Positions 44,506-54,146 of a stretch of 64,000 bases of DNA are shown here, one piece after another. This DNA is from an uncultured Lachnospiraceae bacterium. Lineage in GTDB: Bacteria; Bacillota; Clostridia; Lachnospirales; Lachnospiraceae. The notes under the pieces are model-generated. The model did not search any database, was not told the origin of the DNA, and saw only the letters and a list, made by a program, of their open reading frames with translations. The number at the start of each line of letters is the position of its first letter. Position 1 is the stretch's first letter. The DNA lies in contig CANPUE010000011.1 in NCBI GenBank assembly GCA_947577185.1, positions 33,174 through 97,173 on the forward strand, read 5' to 3'. A program made the translations under genes and the position numbers.

Positions 44506-44979
44506 ATGGCAATCAGGAAGATTAGGGAGATGGGGGACCCGGTATTGAATAAAGTGTGTAAGGAAGTAAAGGATATCACACCGAGGGTTCTGGAATTGAT
44601 CGACGATATGTTTGATACTTTATACGAGGAGAACGGTGTCGGCCTTGCCGCGCCGCAGGTGGGAATCTTAAAAAGGATCGCCGTGATTGATACGACAGGA
44701 GAGGATCCGATCCTGCTGATCAATCCGAAAGTGATTGAGACAAGCGGAGAGCAGACAGGGTATGAAGGATGCCTGAGCGTGCCGGGAAAGACCGGGCAGG
44801 TGACAAGGGCGAATTATGTGAAAGTGCTGGCCTATGACGAGAATCTGGAACCTTTTGAGGTCGAGGGAACGGAACTGCTCGCGAGGGCGCTGCTGCATGA
44901 GATCGATCATCTGGATGGGCATATCTATGTGGAAAAAGTAGAGGGGCCGCTGCAGGATGTGGAAGAAGTGGAAGACTGA
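44506..44979 (+). CDS. def: Peptide deformylase
   Basis: A 157-residue metalloenzyme that removes formyl groups from nascent proteins. The three catalytic motifs are GVGLAAPQVG, EGCLSVPG and HEIDHLDG (metal ligands Cys and two His). ATG 44506 with AAAGGAG upstream is preferred over an earlier in-frame start at 44467. It sits between priA and fmt; Fmt adds and Def removes the same formyl group. Confidence 0.97.
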   Translation: MAIRKIREMGDPVLNKVCKEVKDITPRVLELIDDMFDTLYEENGVGLAAPQVGILKRIAVIDTTGEDPILLINPKVIETSGEQTGYEGCLSVPGKTGQVTRANYVKVLAYDENLEPFEVEGTELLARALLHEIDHLDGHIYVEKVEGPLQDVEEVED

Positions 44980-45040
44980 CAGACAGATTTCTGCCTGATG
45001 GCGGCAGACTTGCAGGTTGAGAAAGGGGCTTGGTCATAAG

Positions 45041-45982
45041 ATGAAAATTGTATACATGGGAACGCCTGATTATGCGGTGGGGGCGCTTGAGGCGCTTGTT
45101 GCGGCAGGGCATCAGGTGACGGCGGCTGTCACACAGCCGGATAAACCGAAAGGGCGCGGCAAGGAAATGCAGATGACGCCGGTGAAGCAATGTGCCATCC
45201 GATACGGGATACCGGTCTTTCAGCCGGTTAAGGTAAAGGAAGCGGAGGCGGTGGAAGTTCTGCGGTCTTATGAGGCGGATGTTTTTGTGGTAGCCGCGTT
45301 CGGGCAGATCCTTTCAGAAGAGATCCTCAGGATGCCCAAATACGGCTGTATCAATATCCATGCGTCCCTTCTGCCTAAGTACCGCGGCGCGGGCCCGATC
45401 CAGCGGGCCGTGATCGACGGAGAAAAGGAGAGCGGCATTACCATTATGCAGATGGATAAAGGGATCGATACCGGTGATATTCTGTTACAGAGCGTGGTTC
45501 CAGTCGCTGAAAAAGAGACCGGTGACAGCCTGCATGATAAACTGGCGGCAGAAGGGGCAAAACTGATTGTGGAAGCGCTCGCAAAGATAGAAGCAGGAGA
45601 GATTTCCCCAAAGAAACAAAACGACGAGGATTCCAGTTATGCCGGCCGGCTGGACAAATCTATGGGAAGGATCGACTGGGATCAGGAAACGGTGAAGATT
45701 GAAAGACTGGTGCGGGGGCTGACTTCCTGGCCGGGCACTTATACTTCCCATCGCGGCAGAACGCTGAAAATATGGGAGAGTGATGTTTCCGGAGAAAAAG
45801 AGGTTAACGGCTGTGAAGCTCCGGGTACGGTCACAGCGGTGGAAAAGGATGTTTTTTATGTCAGGACAAAAGACGGTATCCTGAAGATCTCTCAGGTACA
45901 GTTAGAGGGAAAAAAGAGAATGGCGGTCAGGGAGTTCCTGCTGGGATACCAGATCAGACCGGGAGAGATGCTGGGAGAGTAG
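45041..45982 (+). CDS. fmt: Methionyl-tRNA formyltransferase
   Basis: A 313-residue enzyme that formylates initiator Met-tRNA using 10-formyl-tetrahydrofolate. It starts MKIVYMGTPDYAVGALEAL and contains the catalytic region HASLLPKYRGAGPIQ, with DKGIDTGDIL after it, and a C-terminal OB-like tRNA-binding domain. Start 45041 matches the family start; the frame is open eight codons upstream. Located 61 bp after def. Confidence 0.97.
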   Translation: MKIVYMGTPDYAVGALEALVAAGHQVTAAVTQPDKPKGRGKEMQMTPVKQCAIRYGIPVFQPVKVKEAEAVEVLRSYEADVFVVAAFGQILSEEILRMPKYGCINIHASLLPKYRGAGPIQRAVIDGEKESGITIMQMDKGIDTGDILLQSVVPVAEKETGDSLHDKLAAEGAKLIVEALAKIEAGEISPKKQNDEDSSYAGRLDKSMGRIDWDQETVKIERLVRGLTSWPGTYTSHRGRTLKIWESDVSGEKEVNGCEAPGTVTAVEKDVFYVRTKDGILKISQVQLEGKKRMAVREFLLGYQIRPGEMLGE

Positions 45983-46012
45983 ACGTCTGAAACGAAAGGA
46001 GCGAATGGATTT

Positions 46013-46732
46013 ATGGGTTATCGTGGCGGTTTTTACGGAATGTATTTTGATCCAACTTATTTTTTGGTAATTATCGGGGCTGTGCTTTGCATTGTGGCAC
46101 AGATGCGTGTGGGCACGACATTTAAGAAATATTCCAGGGTGAGAAGCAGGAGCGGTATGACAGGGGCACAGGCGGCACAGCGTATTTTGGAACTGTCCGG
46201 AATTTATGATGTGCGGATCGAACATATCCGGGGAGAGCTTACGGATCATTACGACCCTTCTTCCAAAGTGCTGCGTCTTTCGGATGCCACGTATTCGTCC
46301 AATTCGGTCGCGGCTATCGGTGTGGCGGCGCATGAGTGCGGTCATGCACTCCAGCACAATAAAGGATATGGGCCTTTGAAGTTTCGGACGGCGCTTGTGC
46401 CTGCGGCCAATATCGGTTCCAGACTTGGCATTCCGATCATTTTGCTCGGCGTTTTGTTCGGCATGAACCAGCTGTTCATCCAGATCGGTATCTGGGTGTT
46501 CGCGATTGCGGTACTGTTCCAGCTTGTCACGCTGCCGGTGGAGTTTAACGCATCAGGCAGAGCGCTTTCCATGCTGAGCAATTACGGAATGATGGCAAAA
46601 GAAGAGACTGACGGCTGCCGCAAAGTACTGAGTGCGGCTGCGCTTACTTATGTTGCGGCGGCAGCATCCTCCATATTGCAGCTGCTCCGTCTTGTTCTTC
46701 TGTTTGGCAATCGTGACAGAAGAAACGATTAG
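46013..46732 (+). CDS. Membrane zinc metallopeptidase (YugP-like)
   Basis: A 239-residue membrane protein with a HECGH zinc-binding motif (residues 107-111, in VAAHECGHALQHNKGYGP) and four to five hydrophobic helices: one near the start and a group after residue 125. These features match the neutral zinc metallopeptidase family often called YugP. Its substrates are unknown. It is wedged between fmt and rsmB, an arrangement common in Lachnospiraceae by recollection. Confidence 0.88.
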   Translation: MGYRGGFYGMYFDPTYFLVIIGAVLCIVAQMRVGTTFKKYSRVRSRSGMTGAQAAQRILELSGIYDVRIEHIRGELTDHYDPSSKVLRLSDATYSSNSVAAIGVAAHECGHALQHNKGYGPLKFRTALVPAANIGSRLGIPIILLGVLFGMNQLFIQIGIWVFAIAVLFQLVTLPVEFNASGRALSMLSNYGMMAKEETDGCRKVLSAAALTYVAAAASSILQLLRLVLLFGNRDRRND

Positions 46733-46865
46733 GTTGAAAAATTTGAGCCAGAGCCGGGGATATGCCATGACTGCAGATGAGAAATCGCAGTAAGCTGCTC
46801 TGATATGGATGGTAGTGTGAAAAGGGTTTGAACTGTCAAAGGCCGAACGCATGGAGGGCTGTGAG

Positions 46866-48230
46866 ATGAATATAAGAGAAATTATCTTAGATATTCTTCT
46901 GGAACTGGAAAAGACGGACGGATATGTAAATCTGCTGTTGGCGGATGTGCTGGAAAAATATGATTATCTCGCTCCTAAGGAGAAGGCTTTTATCAAAAGA
47001 GTCACGCAAGGGACGGTGGAGCGCAGGATACAGATTGATTTTTGTCTGAATACGGTCTCAAAGGTGCCGGTGCCCAGGATGAAACCGCTTATCAGGCAGC
47101 TCCTCAGGATGAGCGCCTGTCAGATCCTTTTCATGGATTCGGTTCCTGATGCGGCGGTCTGCAATGAGGCGGTGAAACTTGCGCAGAAGCGTAAATTTGT
47201 TTCCCTGAAAGGATATGTAAACGGCGTGCTGCGGAGTCTGTCAAGACAAAAGGACCAGATTATTTATCCTGATACGGAAAAAGAGGAAGAGGAATCCCTC
47301 TCTGTCCGCTATTCCATGCCGCCGCAGCTTGTCAGACATTTTGTCAATGAGTACGGCAAAGAGACGGCGGAAAAGATTATGAGCGCTTTTTTGGAGCGCT
47401 GTCCCGTGACACTGCGTCTGGAAGAGCGGTTGTCGGAGGCAGAAAAAAGCAGTCTGTACCGTGCCTGGGAAGAAAAAGGTGCTGTGGTGAGACAGCATCC
47501 GCTCTTACCATATGCGGTCTGCATCGAGCGGGCGGAGGGCGTGAGTTCGCTGTCTGGATATGAAGAGGGACTTTTTGCGGTGCAGGATGTCAGTTCCATG
47601 CTGGCAGTAGAGGCGGCAGACATCCAAAAAGGACAGACCGTGATTGATCTTTGTGCCGCACCGGGCGGGAAATCGCTGCATGCGGCGTCAAAACTTTCGG
47701 AGACAGGCAGGGTGCTTTCATTTGATATTTCGGAGAAAAAACTGTGCCGTATGGAAGAGAACAGAAAGCGGATGCGGAAGGAAAACGTGCGCATACAGGC
47801 AGGGGATGCCTGCATATTCCGGGAGGAACTGGCCGGGACTGCCGATGTGGTACTCGCCGACGTGCCCTGTTCGGGTCTTGGCGTGATCGGAAAAAAGCAG
47901 GATATCAAATACCATGTGACGATGGAATCAATGGAACAGATCACGTTGCTGCAAAAAGAGATCCTGCAAAATGCGGCCTCGTACGTGAAAACGGGCGGTA
48001 TTTTGCTGTACAGCACCTGTACACTGAATCCGCAGGAAAATGAAATGATGGTTCGGTGGTTCTGTGAACGATTCCCCTTTACTCCGGAAGATATGAGCGC
48101 CTGTCTGCCGGAACCTCTGAAGAAGGCAGGGAAAACAGGTATGATTCAGCTGATCCCGGGGATTCATGAGACGGATGGATTTTTCTTTGCGCGGCTGCGC
48201 AGGAAAGCGGAAGCAGAGCCGACAGGCTGA
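46866..48230 (+). CDS. rsmB: 16S rRNA (cytosine-967-C5)-methyltransferase RsmB
   Basis: A 454-residue enzyme. The N-terminal 140 residues are a NusB-like RNA-binding domain, and the C-terminal part is a Rossmann methyltransferase with SAM motif VIDLCAAPGGKSLHAA and the two catalytic cysteines in ADVPCSGLGVIGKK and YSTCTLNPQENE. ATG 46866 lies behind GGAGGG. It belongs to the ribosome-modification pair rsmB-rlmN. Confidence 0.94.
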   Translation: MNIREIILDILLELEKTDGYVNLLLADVLEKYDYLAPKEKAFIKRVTQGTVERRIQIDFCLNTVSKVPVPRMKPLIRQLLRMSACQILFMDSVPDAAVCNEAVKLAQKRKFVSLKGYVNGVLRSLSRQKDQIIYPDTEKEEEESLSVRYSMPPQLVRHFVNEYGKETAEKIMSAFLERCPVTLRLEERLSEAEKSSLYRAWEEKGAVVRQHPLLPYAVCIERAEGVSSLSGYEEGLFAVQDVSSMLAVEAADIQKGQTVIDLCAAPGGKSLHAASKLSETGRVLSFDISEKKLCRMEENRKRMRKENVRIQAGDACIFREELAGTADVVLADVPCSGLGVIGKKQDIKYHVTMESMEQITLLQKEILQNAASYVKTGGILLYSTCTLNPQENEMMVRWFCERFPFTPEDMSACLPEPLKKAGKTGMIQLIPGIHETDGFFFARLRRKAEAEPTG

Positions 48231-48240
48231 GAGAGGCAGG

Positions 48241-49296
48241 ATGAGTTTGATGACAGATCCCAGAATGGATATAAAGTCCCTCACACTTTCACAATTGCAG
48301 GAACAGATGGTATCTTTGTCAGAAGCGCCTTACCGGGCAAAACAGCTTTATGAGTGGATGCATAAAAAACTGGCCGCGGATTATGAGGAAATGTCCAATC
48401 TGCCAAAGAGCCTGAAGGAGAAATGCAGAGAGCATTTTACATACACGGCGCTAAAAACGGTGCGGGTGCAGGAATCAAAATTGGATGGGACGAAGAAATT
48501 CCTGTTCGCACTGTCTGACGGAAATCTGGTCGAAAGCGTCTGGATGAAATATAAGCACGGCAATTCGGTCTGTATCTCTTCCCAGGTGGGGTGCCGGATG
48601 GGCTGCAGGTTTTGCGCTTCCACGCTGGATGGATGGGAGAGAAATTTAACCCCTTCTGAAATGCTGGATCAGATTTATTGCATCACACGCCTCACCGGAG
48701 AACGGGTTTCCAATGTAGTCGTGATGGGGACCGGGGAACCGCTTGATAATTATGAGAACCTGCTGCGTTTTATTTTGCTGCTCACGGATGAGAACGGACT
48801 GCATATCAGCCAGCGCAGCATTACCGTGTCAACGTGCGGCATTGTGCCCAGAATGCGTGAGCTTGCGGGGGAGGGGCTGCAGATCACGCTTGCCCTGTCG
48901 CTTCATGCGTCGACGGATACAAAAAGACGCAGGCTGATGCCGGTCGCACAGAAGTATTCTCTGGATGAATTGATGGATGCCTGTGCATACTATTTTGAAA
49001 AGACGGGACGGCGTATTACCTTTGAGTACAGCCTGGCAGCAGGCGTCAATGATACGCCGGAGGATGTCAGGGAATTGATTACGCTTCTGAAGCCGCTTAA
49101 CTGTCATATCAATCTGATCCCGATCAACCCGGTAAAAGAGCGGGATTTTGTTGGCTCTGAGAGATCCGCGGTGGAAGCTTTTAAAAATAAACTTGAAAAA
49201 TATGGAATAAATGTTACTATTAGAAGGGAAATGGGCAGGGATATAGAAGGTGCCTGCGGACAGCTTAGACGGGGATACATGCATAAGCAGTCATAG
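48241..49296 (+). CDS. rlmN: Dual-specificity rRNA/tRNA methyltransferase RlmN
   Basis: A 351-residue radical-SAM enzyme that methylates C2 of adenosine 2503 in 23S rRNA and of some tRNAs. The cluster motif is CRMGCRFC (C-x3-C-x2-C); GTGEPLDNYEN and SLHASTDTKRRRLMP are family signatures. The frame is open upstream into rsmB; ATG 48241, ten bases after the rsmB stop, is chosen. ATG 48250 is an alternative. Confidence 0.96.
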   Translation: MSLMTDPRMDIKSLTLSQLQEQMVSLSEAPYRAKQLYEWMHKKLAADYEEMSNLPKSLKEKCREHFTYTALKTVRVQESKLDGTKKFLFALSDGNLVESVWMKYKHGNSVCISSQVGCRMGCRFCASTLDGWERNLTPSEMLDQIYCITRLTGERVSNVVVMGTGEPLDNYENLLRFILLLTDENGLHISQRSITVSTCGIVPRMRELAGEGLQITLALSLHASTDTKRRRLMPVAQKYSLDELMDACAYYFEKTGRRITFEYSLAAGVNDTPEDVRELITLLKPLNCHINLIPINPVKERDFVGSERSAVEAFKNKLEKYGINVTIRREMGRDIEGACGQLRRGYMHKQS

Positions 49297-49308
49297 GAGG
49301 AAAATACA

Positions 49309-50055
49309 GTGTTAAGGTCCTATGCGATTACGGATATTGGGCGTAGAAGAAAACTAAATCAGGACTATATTTATTCTTCGGAGACTCCTGTCGGAAATCT
49401 GCCGAATGTATTTATTGTGGCGGACGGAATGGGGGGACATAATGCGGGTGACTTTGCGTCCCGGTATACGGTAGAGACGATCGTGGAAGAGATCAGGACT
49501 TCTTCGGAGAAAAATCCGGTGCTTCTTTTTGGCAAAGCGATCGAGAAGGCCAATGCCAATACGAGAAAAAAGGCGAGTGAAGATCTGGCACTTATGGGTA
49601 TGGGGACAACGGTCGTGGTGGCCACCTGTATGGAGGGATCTCTTGAAGTTGCCAATGTGGGAGACAGCAGGCTCTATCTTGTAAATGAGAAGATCGAGCA
49701 GGTTACGGTGGATCATTCCCTTGTGGAAGAGATGATCCAGATGGGCGGTCTCGACAGGATCACAGCGAGAACACATCCGGATAAAAATATCATTACAAGG
49801 GCCATTGGCGCACGGGATGCGATAGAGGCGGACTTTTTCAGCATGGAACTGGAAAGCGGGGATATCTTACTGCTCTGCTCGGACGGACTGACCAATATGG
49901 TGGAGGATGAAGTCATATACCGGATCCTGAAAAATGGAGGAAGCCTGAAGGAAAGGGCGGAGAAATTGGTCCGGGTGGCCAATGATAACGGCGGAAAGGA
50001 TAATATTTCAGTGATTATTATTGAACCGTTAGCAGATGAGGTGAAACATGATTAA
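49309..50055 (+). CDS. prpC: PP2C-type protein phosphatase PrpC
   Basis: A 248-residue metal-dependent serine/threonine phosphatase. Metal-binding motifs are VADGMGGHNAGDFAS and GDSRLYLV, and later CSDGLTNMVEDE and DNGGKDNISVI. The start codon is GTG 49309 behind a good AGGAGG. It overlaps the kinase gene by 8 bp, so phosphatase and kinase are made together and oppose each other, as established for PrpC/PrkC. Confidence 0.96.
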   Translation: MLRSYAITDIGRRRKLNQDYIYSSETPVGNLPNVFIVADGMGGHNAGDFASRYTVETIVEEIRTSSEKNPVLLFGKAIEKANANTRKKASEDLALMGMGTTVVVATCMEGSLEVANVGDSRLYLVNEKIEQVTVDHSLVEEMIQMGGLDRITARTHPDKNIITRAIGARDAIEADFFSMELESGDILLLCSDGLTNMVEDEVIYRILKNGGSLKERAEKLVRVANDNGGKDNISVIIIEPLADEVKHD

Positions 50056-52216
50056 GATTGGAATGATGATCGGTGAGCGATATGAGATTCTTGAAAAGAT
50101 CGGCACCGGTGGTATGTCGGATGTTTATAAGGCAAAAGACCATAAACTGAACCGTTTTGTGGCGGTTAAGGTACTGAAACAGGAATTTAGCGAAAATGCG
50201 AACTTCGTGTCCAAATTCAGGATAGAAGCACAGGCGGCAGCAGGCCTGATGCATCCCAATATCGTTAATGTCTATGATGTCGGTGAAGAAAATGGCATTT
50301 ACTATATTGTTATGGAACTGGTAGAGGGCATTACGCTCAAGAAATATATTGAAAGAAAAGCAAGACTTTCCGTCAAGGAAGCCATCAGCATTGCGATCCA
50401 GGTTTCCATGGGAATCGAAGCCGCACATAATAACCATATCATTCATCGTGATATCAAGCCCCAGAATATTATTATCTCCAAAGAAGGCAAAGTCAAGGTG
50501 ACAGATTTCGGCATCGCAAAAGCGGCCACCAGTAACACAATCACGTCCAACGTAATGGGCTCGGTTCATTATACTTCGCCGGAACAGGCAAGAGGCGGTT
50601 ACAGCGACGAGAAGAGTGATATCTATTCTCTGGGTATCACAATGTTTGAGATGCTGACAGGACGTGTGCCTTTTAACGGGGAAACGACGGTGGCGATTGC
50701 CATCAAACATATACAGGAAGAACTGCCTTCTCCGAGAGAGTATGTTTCGGAGATCCCGATCAGTGTAGAACAGATCGTATCCAAATGCTGTCAGAAGAGC
50801 CCGGACAGGAGATACCAGTCTATGGGAGAACTGATCGTTGATTTAAAACAGTCTCTGATGAATCCCGATGAAGATTTTGTCAAAGTCGTAGATCCTGATG
50901 AGGAAGCCTCGACCAGAATGATCACCGATAAAGACATGGTACAGATCAAAAGACAGTCGGACAGACGTGATTCCATGGAGGAAGCGATGCGTCTTCGCAG
51001 AAATGAGCGTTACGAATATGACCGCTATGAAGACGATGAGGATGATGAAGACGACGACGAAGACGATGACGAGGATGATGTATATTACAGAGACGACGAA
51101 GACGATGAGGATGATGACGACGACTATGATCCGACGATGGAGCGGATCACGACACTGCTGGCCGTTGTGGCGGCGCTGCTTGTCGGCGGAATCATTATCT
51201 TCCTGGTCGGACGTGCGCTTGGACTTTTTGAAATAAACGCGCCGGAAACAACGCAGCCGGAGACGAAGCAGGAGCAGCAGCAGACAGAGAAAGTGGAGAT
51301 GATCGGCGTGACCGGACAGCCGCTTGATACGGTCAAACGCACACTTCTGAATCTCGGACTGACGCCTGAGATTGAGTATGAGATCTCGGATACCTATTCG
51401 GAAGGGACTGTGATCAGAGCGAGCATAAAAGCAGGTGAACTCGTTGAGAAGAACACCAATGTTATTTTGACCGTGGCGGAAGGAAATGATGCGGTGACCG
51501 TGCCGGACGGCACAGGGAAATCGCAGGCAGAGGCAACTGCGCTCCTGGAAAAAGAAGGGTTTGTGGTTAATATCACACAGAGCCATGACGCCTCGGTGCA
51601 GAGCGGATATGTGATATCCCAGTCTCCGGAAGCCGGTAAGACGGCGCCGCCCGGTTCCGCTATTACCCTACGGGTCAGCCAGGGGGCGGAAAGCAATAAG
51701 ATCAGAGTGCCTGATCTCTTCGGCATGGAGGAGATGGATGCGATAGCGACGCTGACGGAAGCAGGCCTGACAGTGGGAACGGTCTCCACGGCCAATTATG
51801 AGGATCCGGCGCTGATTGATAAAGTGTTTTATCAGAGCTATTCTGTAGGCTCCTGGGTGGAAGCGGGAACGGTGATCGATATTAAGGTCAGCCTGGGACC
51901 GGAAGCGGTCACTTACAAATATACAGAAAATATTACGGCGCCCACGGAAGATCCCGAATACCGGGACGGTATGACCGTGAATGTCACTGTGACGTCAGAA
52001 GACGGAAGACAGCTTTTAAATACGCAGGTAGTTTCTTTCCCGATTGCGGCAAACTATACGGGAATCAAATCCCCGACCGGAACGATCCTGTTTCGCTTTA
52101 CTGTCACCACGGAGCCGACGACACAGACCGACCCCAATACCGGAGAGGTGACAACGGTAGAGGGCCGTTCTGAGGAAAAGACAGTGACAAGAGCGATTGC
52201 ATTTACGGCAGAGTGA
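50048..52216 (+). CDS. prkC: PASTA-domain serine/threonine kinase PrkC
   Basis: A 722-residue membrane kinase sensing cell-wall fragments. Kinase domain residues about 11-275 hold catalytic Lys in VAVKVLKQE, HRDIKPQN and DFG. Then comes an unusually acidic juxtamembrane stretch of nearly 40 residues almost entirely Asp/Glu (DNA 51020-51128), a membrane span (about 368-393) and three PASTA repeats, followed by an extra C-terminal beta-rich domain. Translation is coupled to prpC. Expected targets are cell division, wall synthesis and the neighbouring RsgA. Confidence 0.96.
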   Translation: MIKIGMMIGERYEILEKIGTGGMSDVYKAKDHKLNRFVAVKVLKQEFSENANFVSKFRIEAQAAAGLMHPNIVNVYDVGEENGIYYIVMELVEGITLKKYIERKARLSVKEAISIAIQVSMGIEAAHNNHIIHRDIKPQNIIISKEGKVKVTDFGIAKAATSNTITSNVMGSVHYTSPEQARGGYSDEKSDIYSLGITMFEMLTGRVPFNGETTVAIAIKHIQEELPSPREYVSEIPISVEQIVSKCCQKSPDRRYQSMGELIVDLKQSLMNPDEDFVKVVDPDEEASTRMITDKDMVQIKRQSDRRDSMEEAMRLRRNERYEYDRYEDDEDDEDDDEDDDEDDVYYRDDEDDEDDDDDYDPTMERITTLLAVVAALLVGGIIIFLVGRALGLFEINAPETTQPETKQEQQQTEKVEMIGVTGQPLDTVKRTLLNLGLTPEIEYEISDTYSEGTVIRASIKAGELVEKNTNVILTVAEGNDAVTVPDGTGKSQAEATALLEKEGFVVNITQSHDASVQSGYVISQSPEAGKTAPPGSAITLRVSQGAESNKIRVPDLFGMEEMDAIATLTEAGLTVGTVSTANYEDPALIDKVFYQSYSVGSWVEAGTVIDIKVSLGPEAVTYKYTENITAPTEDPEYRDGMTVNVTVTSEDGRQLLNTQVVSFPIAANYTGIKSPTGTILFRFTVTTEPTTQTDPNTGEVTTVEGRSEEKTVTRAIAFTAE

Positions 52217-52222
52217 GGATAA

Positions 52223-53128
52223 ATGAAGGGAAAGATCATTAAGGGGATTGCCGGTTTTTATTATGTTCATGTGGAAGGAAAAGGCGTGTATGCGTGCAGG
52301 GCAAAAGGCATTTTCCGCAATGTGCATATCAAACCGTTAGTAGGAGACGATGTCCGCATCAGCGTGTTAGACGAGACAAAAAAAGAAGGCAGTGTGACTG
52401 AGATCCTGCCCAGAAAAAATGAACTGCTGCGCCCTGCAGTAGCCAATATTGATCAGGCACTGATCCTGTTCGCCATCGCCAGCCCGGAACCGAATCTGAA
52501 CCTGTTAGACAGATTTCTGATCCGGATGGAGCGGCAGAACCTTCCGTGCCTGATCTGTTTTAATAAAGCGGATATTTTTGCAGACGGGGAAGAGACAGCG
52601 AGTCAGAGGGTGCTTTCCGGGGAGACGCTTTTCAAGGCCTATGAAACAGGCGGGTATCGGGTATTCTTTCTCAGCGCTCTTATGGAAGAAGGCATAGAAG
52701 AAGTCAGGAAGGCCGTGCAGGGAAAGACAACAGTGCTTGCCGGTCCAAGCGGCGTGGGGAAATCTACGCTTATTAATTGCCTGGCACCGGAGGCGGATAT
52801 GGCAACCGGCAGCATCAGTGAAAAGATCAAGAGAGGAAAACACACGACAAGACATTCGGAGATTATCGCGGCAGGGGAAGAAACCTACCTCATGGACACA
52901 CCGGGTTTTACTTCTCTGCAGATTCCGGACATTTCCAGGGAAGAACTCGGCGCCTGTTATCCGGAATTTGAGGCGCATGAGCCTTACTGCCGTTTTAGCG
53001 GGTGTGCACATATTGACGAGCCGGATTGCGGCATCAAGGCCGCGGTGGAACGCGGACAGATCAGCAGGATACGTTATGATAATTACAGGATACTGTATAG
53101 AGAGCTGAAAGAAGCCAGGAAATATTGA
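52223..53128 (+). CDS. rsgA: Ribosome small-subunit GTPase RsgA
   Basis: A 301-residue circularly permuted GTPase for 30S maturation. An N-terminal OB fold is followed by G4 (CFNKADI) before G1 (AGPSGVGKSTLINCL) and G3 (DTPGF), then a C-terminal zinc knuckle with CYPEF, YCRFSGCAH and CGIK. It begins 6 bp after prkC and is the last gene of the conserved run; RsgA is a known PrkC substrate in B. subtilis. Confidence 0.96.
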   Translation: MKGKIIKGIAGFYYVHVEGKGVYACRAKGIFRNVHIKPLVGDDVRISVLDETKKEGSVTEILPRKNELLRPAVANIDQALILFAIASPEPNLNLLDRFLIRMERQNLPCLICFNKADIFADGEETASQRVLSGETLFKAYETGGYRVFFLSALMEEGIEEVRKAVQGKTTVLAGPSGVGKSTLINCLAPEADMATGSISEKIKRGKHTTRHSEIIAAGEETYLMDTPGFTSLQIPDISREELGACYPEFEAHEPYCRFSGCAHIDEPDCGIKAAVERGQISRIRYDNYRILYRELKEARKY

Positions 53129-53237
53129 TCCTGATTTTGTACTGTTTCTTATCGAGACTTTGTATTCCGGTGAGAGTCGGAGCTTTTAAGGAACTCCATC
53201 TCTATGTTAACCTGGTGCGAGCAGGAATAAAGAAAAA

Positions 53238-53246
53238 TGATATAAT
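53238..53246 (+). promoter_or_regulatory. Extended -10 ahead of the broken antitoxin gene
   Basis: TGATATAAT at 53238-53246 (TGn plus perfect TATAAT) with no strong -35. The surrounding 53129-53388 has no gene, only a weak hairpin GGAG/CTCC near 53172-53190. Confidence 0.45.
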
Positions 53247-53388
53247 ACTATTGTAATTATAGAAACGATATCTAATACTTGGAATAATGCCGACACGTTA
53301 TGCGAAATCCTAAAATGCATAAAAGAAGAATTGGATAAGGTGCCAATGAAAAGGGATAAATGGAATATAGAAGAAGAAGGGAATTGTC

Positions 53389-53613
53389 ATGCTGTCTGCT
53401 GTAAAGGGAATCGTGCAAGGAAATACCGTTGTTATTGAAGACGATGACATAAGGGAATATGACGGAGCAGAGGTTGTTGTTTCATTATTAGATTATCCGC
53501 AAAAGAAAATATAGAAAGTTCCTGTTGATTGGGATAGTTTTGTTATTCCAAGTGAAAGAGGAAAAAATGTTGATGAATATATGAGGGAGATGCGCGAAGA
53601 TGACAGACTTTAA
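53389..53613 (+). pseudogene. Antitoxin gene of a PIN-toxin pair, interrupted by an in-frame stop
   Basis: ATG 53389 opens a frame MLSAVKGIVQGNTVVIEDDD, then IREYDGAEVVVSLLDY, that hits TAG at 53512-53514 and continues in frame with VPVDWDSFVIPSERGKNVDE to TAA 53611-53613. The whole matches the layout of short antitoxins found before PIN-domain toxins: a DNA-binding beta part, then a toxin-binding tail. One point mutation splits the two halves. It overlaps the toxin start by 14 bp, as in intact pairs. Non-functional or reduced to the DNA-binding half. Confidence 0.65.
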
Positions 53614-53958
53614 AAAGGCTTTTGTTGATACGGCACCGTTTATATATTTCATTGAAAAAGACGACAACAATCTACAATATTATGAAAAGGTAAAATGTTT
53701 TTTCAAAGATGGATATGACAATGGTAAGAAGTTTGTGCCGCTTAGTAGAAATAACTGATATGGAAATAGTGGAGATTAATCAGGAAATTGCAAAGAAAGC
53801 CGCTCTGATAAGAGCAGAATATAAAGGACTTAAAGCAAATGGATGCCTTACAGCTTGCAACAGCGTGTTTGTCTGGATGTGATTTGTTCTTAACGAATGA
53901 TAAACAGTTAAAACAACTCAAAGAAATTAATTGTATTACTGTGGAGGAATTGGATTGA
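53600..53958 (+). pseudogene. VapC-like PIN-domain toxin, frameshifted and internally deleted
   Basis: ATG 53600 opens with a PIN start (FVDTAPFIYFIEKD, first catalytic Asp), and the frame ends at TGA 53756-53758. A second frame carries LVEITDMEIVEINQEIAKKA, and a third carries MDALQLATACLSGCDLFLTN followed by DKQLK to TGA 53956-53958, which is the PIN C-terminal half with the D-A-x-x-A-T-A and LTND motifs. At least two frame changes and a deletion of roughly 30 codons are needed. The toxin is dead. Confidence 0.75.
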
Positions 53959-54105
53959 TTGTGGAAGGCACCAATAGAAAATGAAAAGAGTCGCATGAAA
54001 AAACAAAAGAAAATGGTAGAATCTAGTCATGAGAATATCATTTACCTGGATGGGAATGTTATTACTTTTTATGACTGTATAGGTAGGAAAGAATCACAAA
54101 GGAGA

Positions 54106-54146
54106 AAGCACTAACGGATGATTTGATTATCTGAAGGTGCTTTTTT
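54106..54146 (+). terminator. Terminator-like hairpin
   Basis: AAGCAC (54106-54111) pairs with GTGCTT (54137-54142), with an inner GATGAT/ATTATC stem, followed by TTTTT. It lies after the dead toxin. Confidence 0.55.

Noticed and set aside
53512..53514. TAG in the antitoxin as a pyrrolysine or readthrough codon
   Set aside because: The neighbouring toxin is also frameshifted and deleted, so ordinary decay is the simpler explanation.
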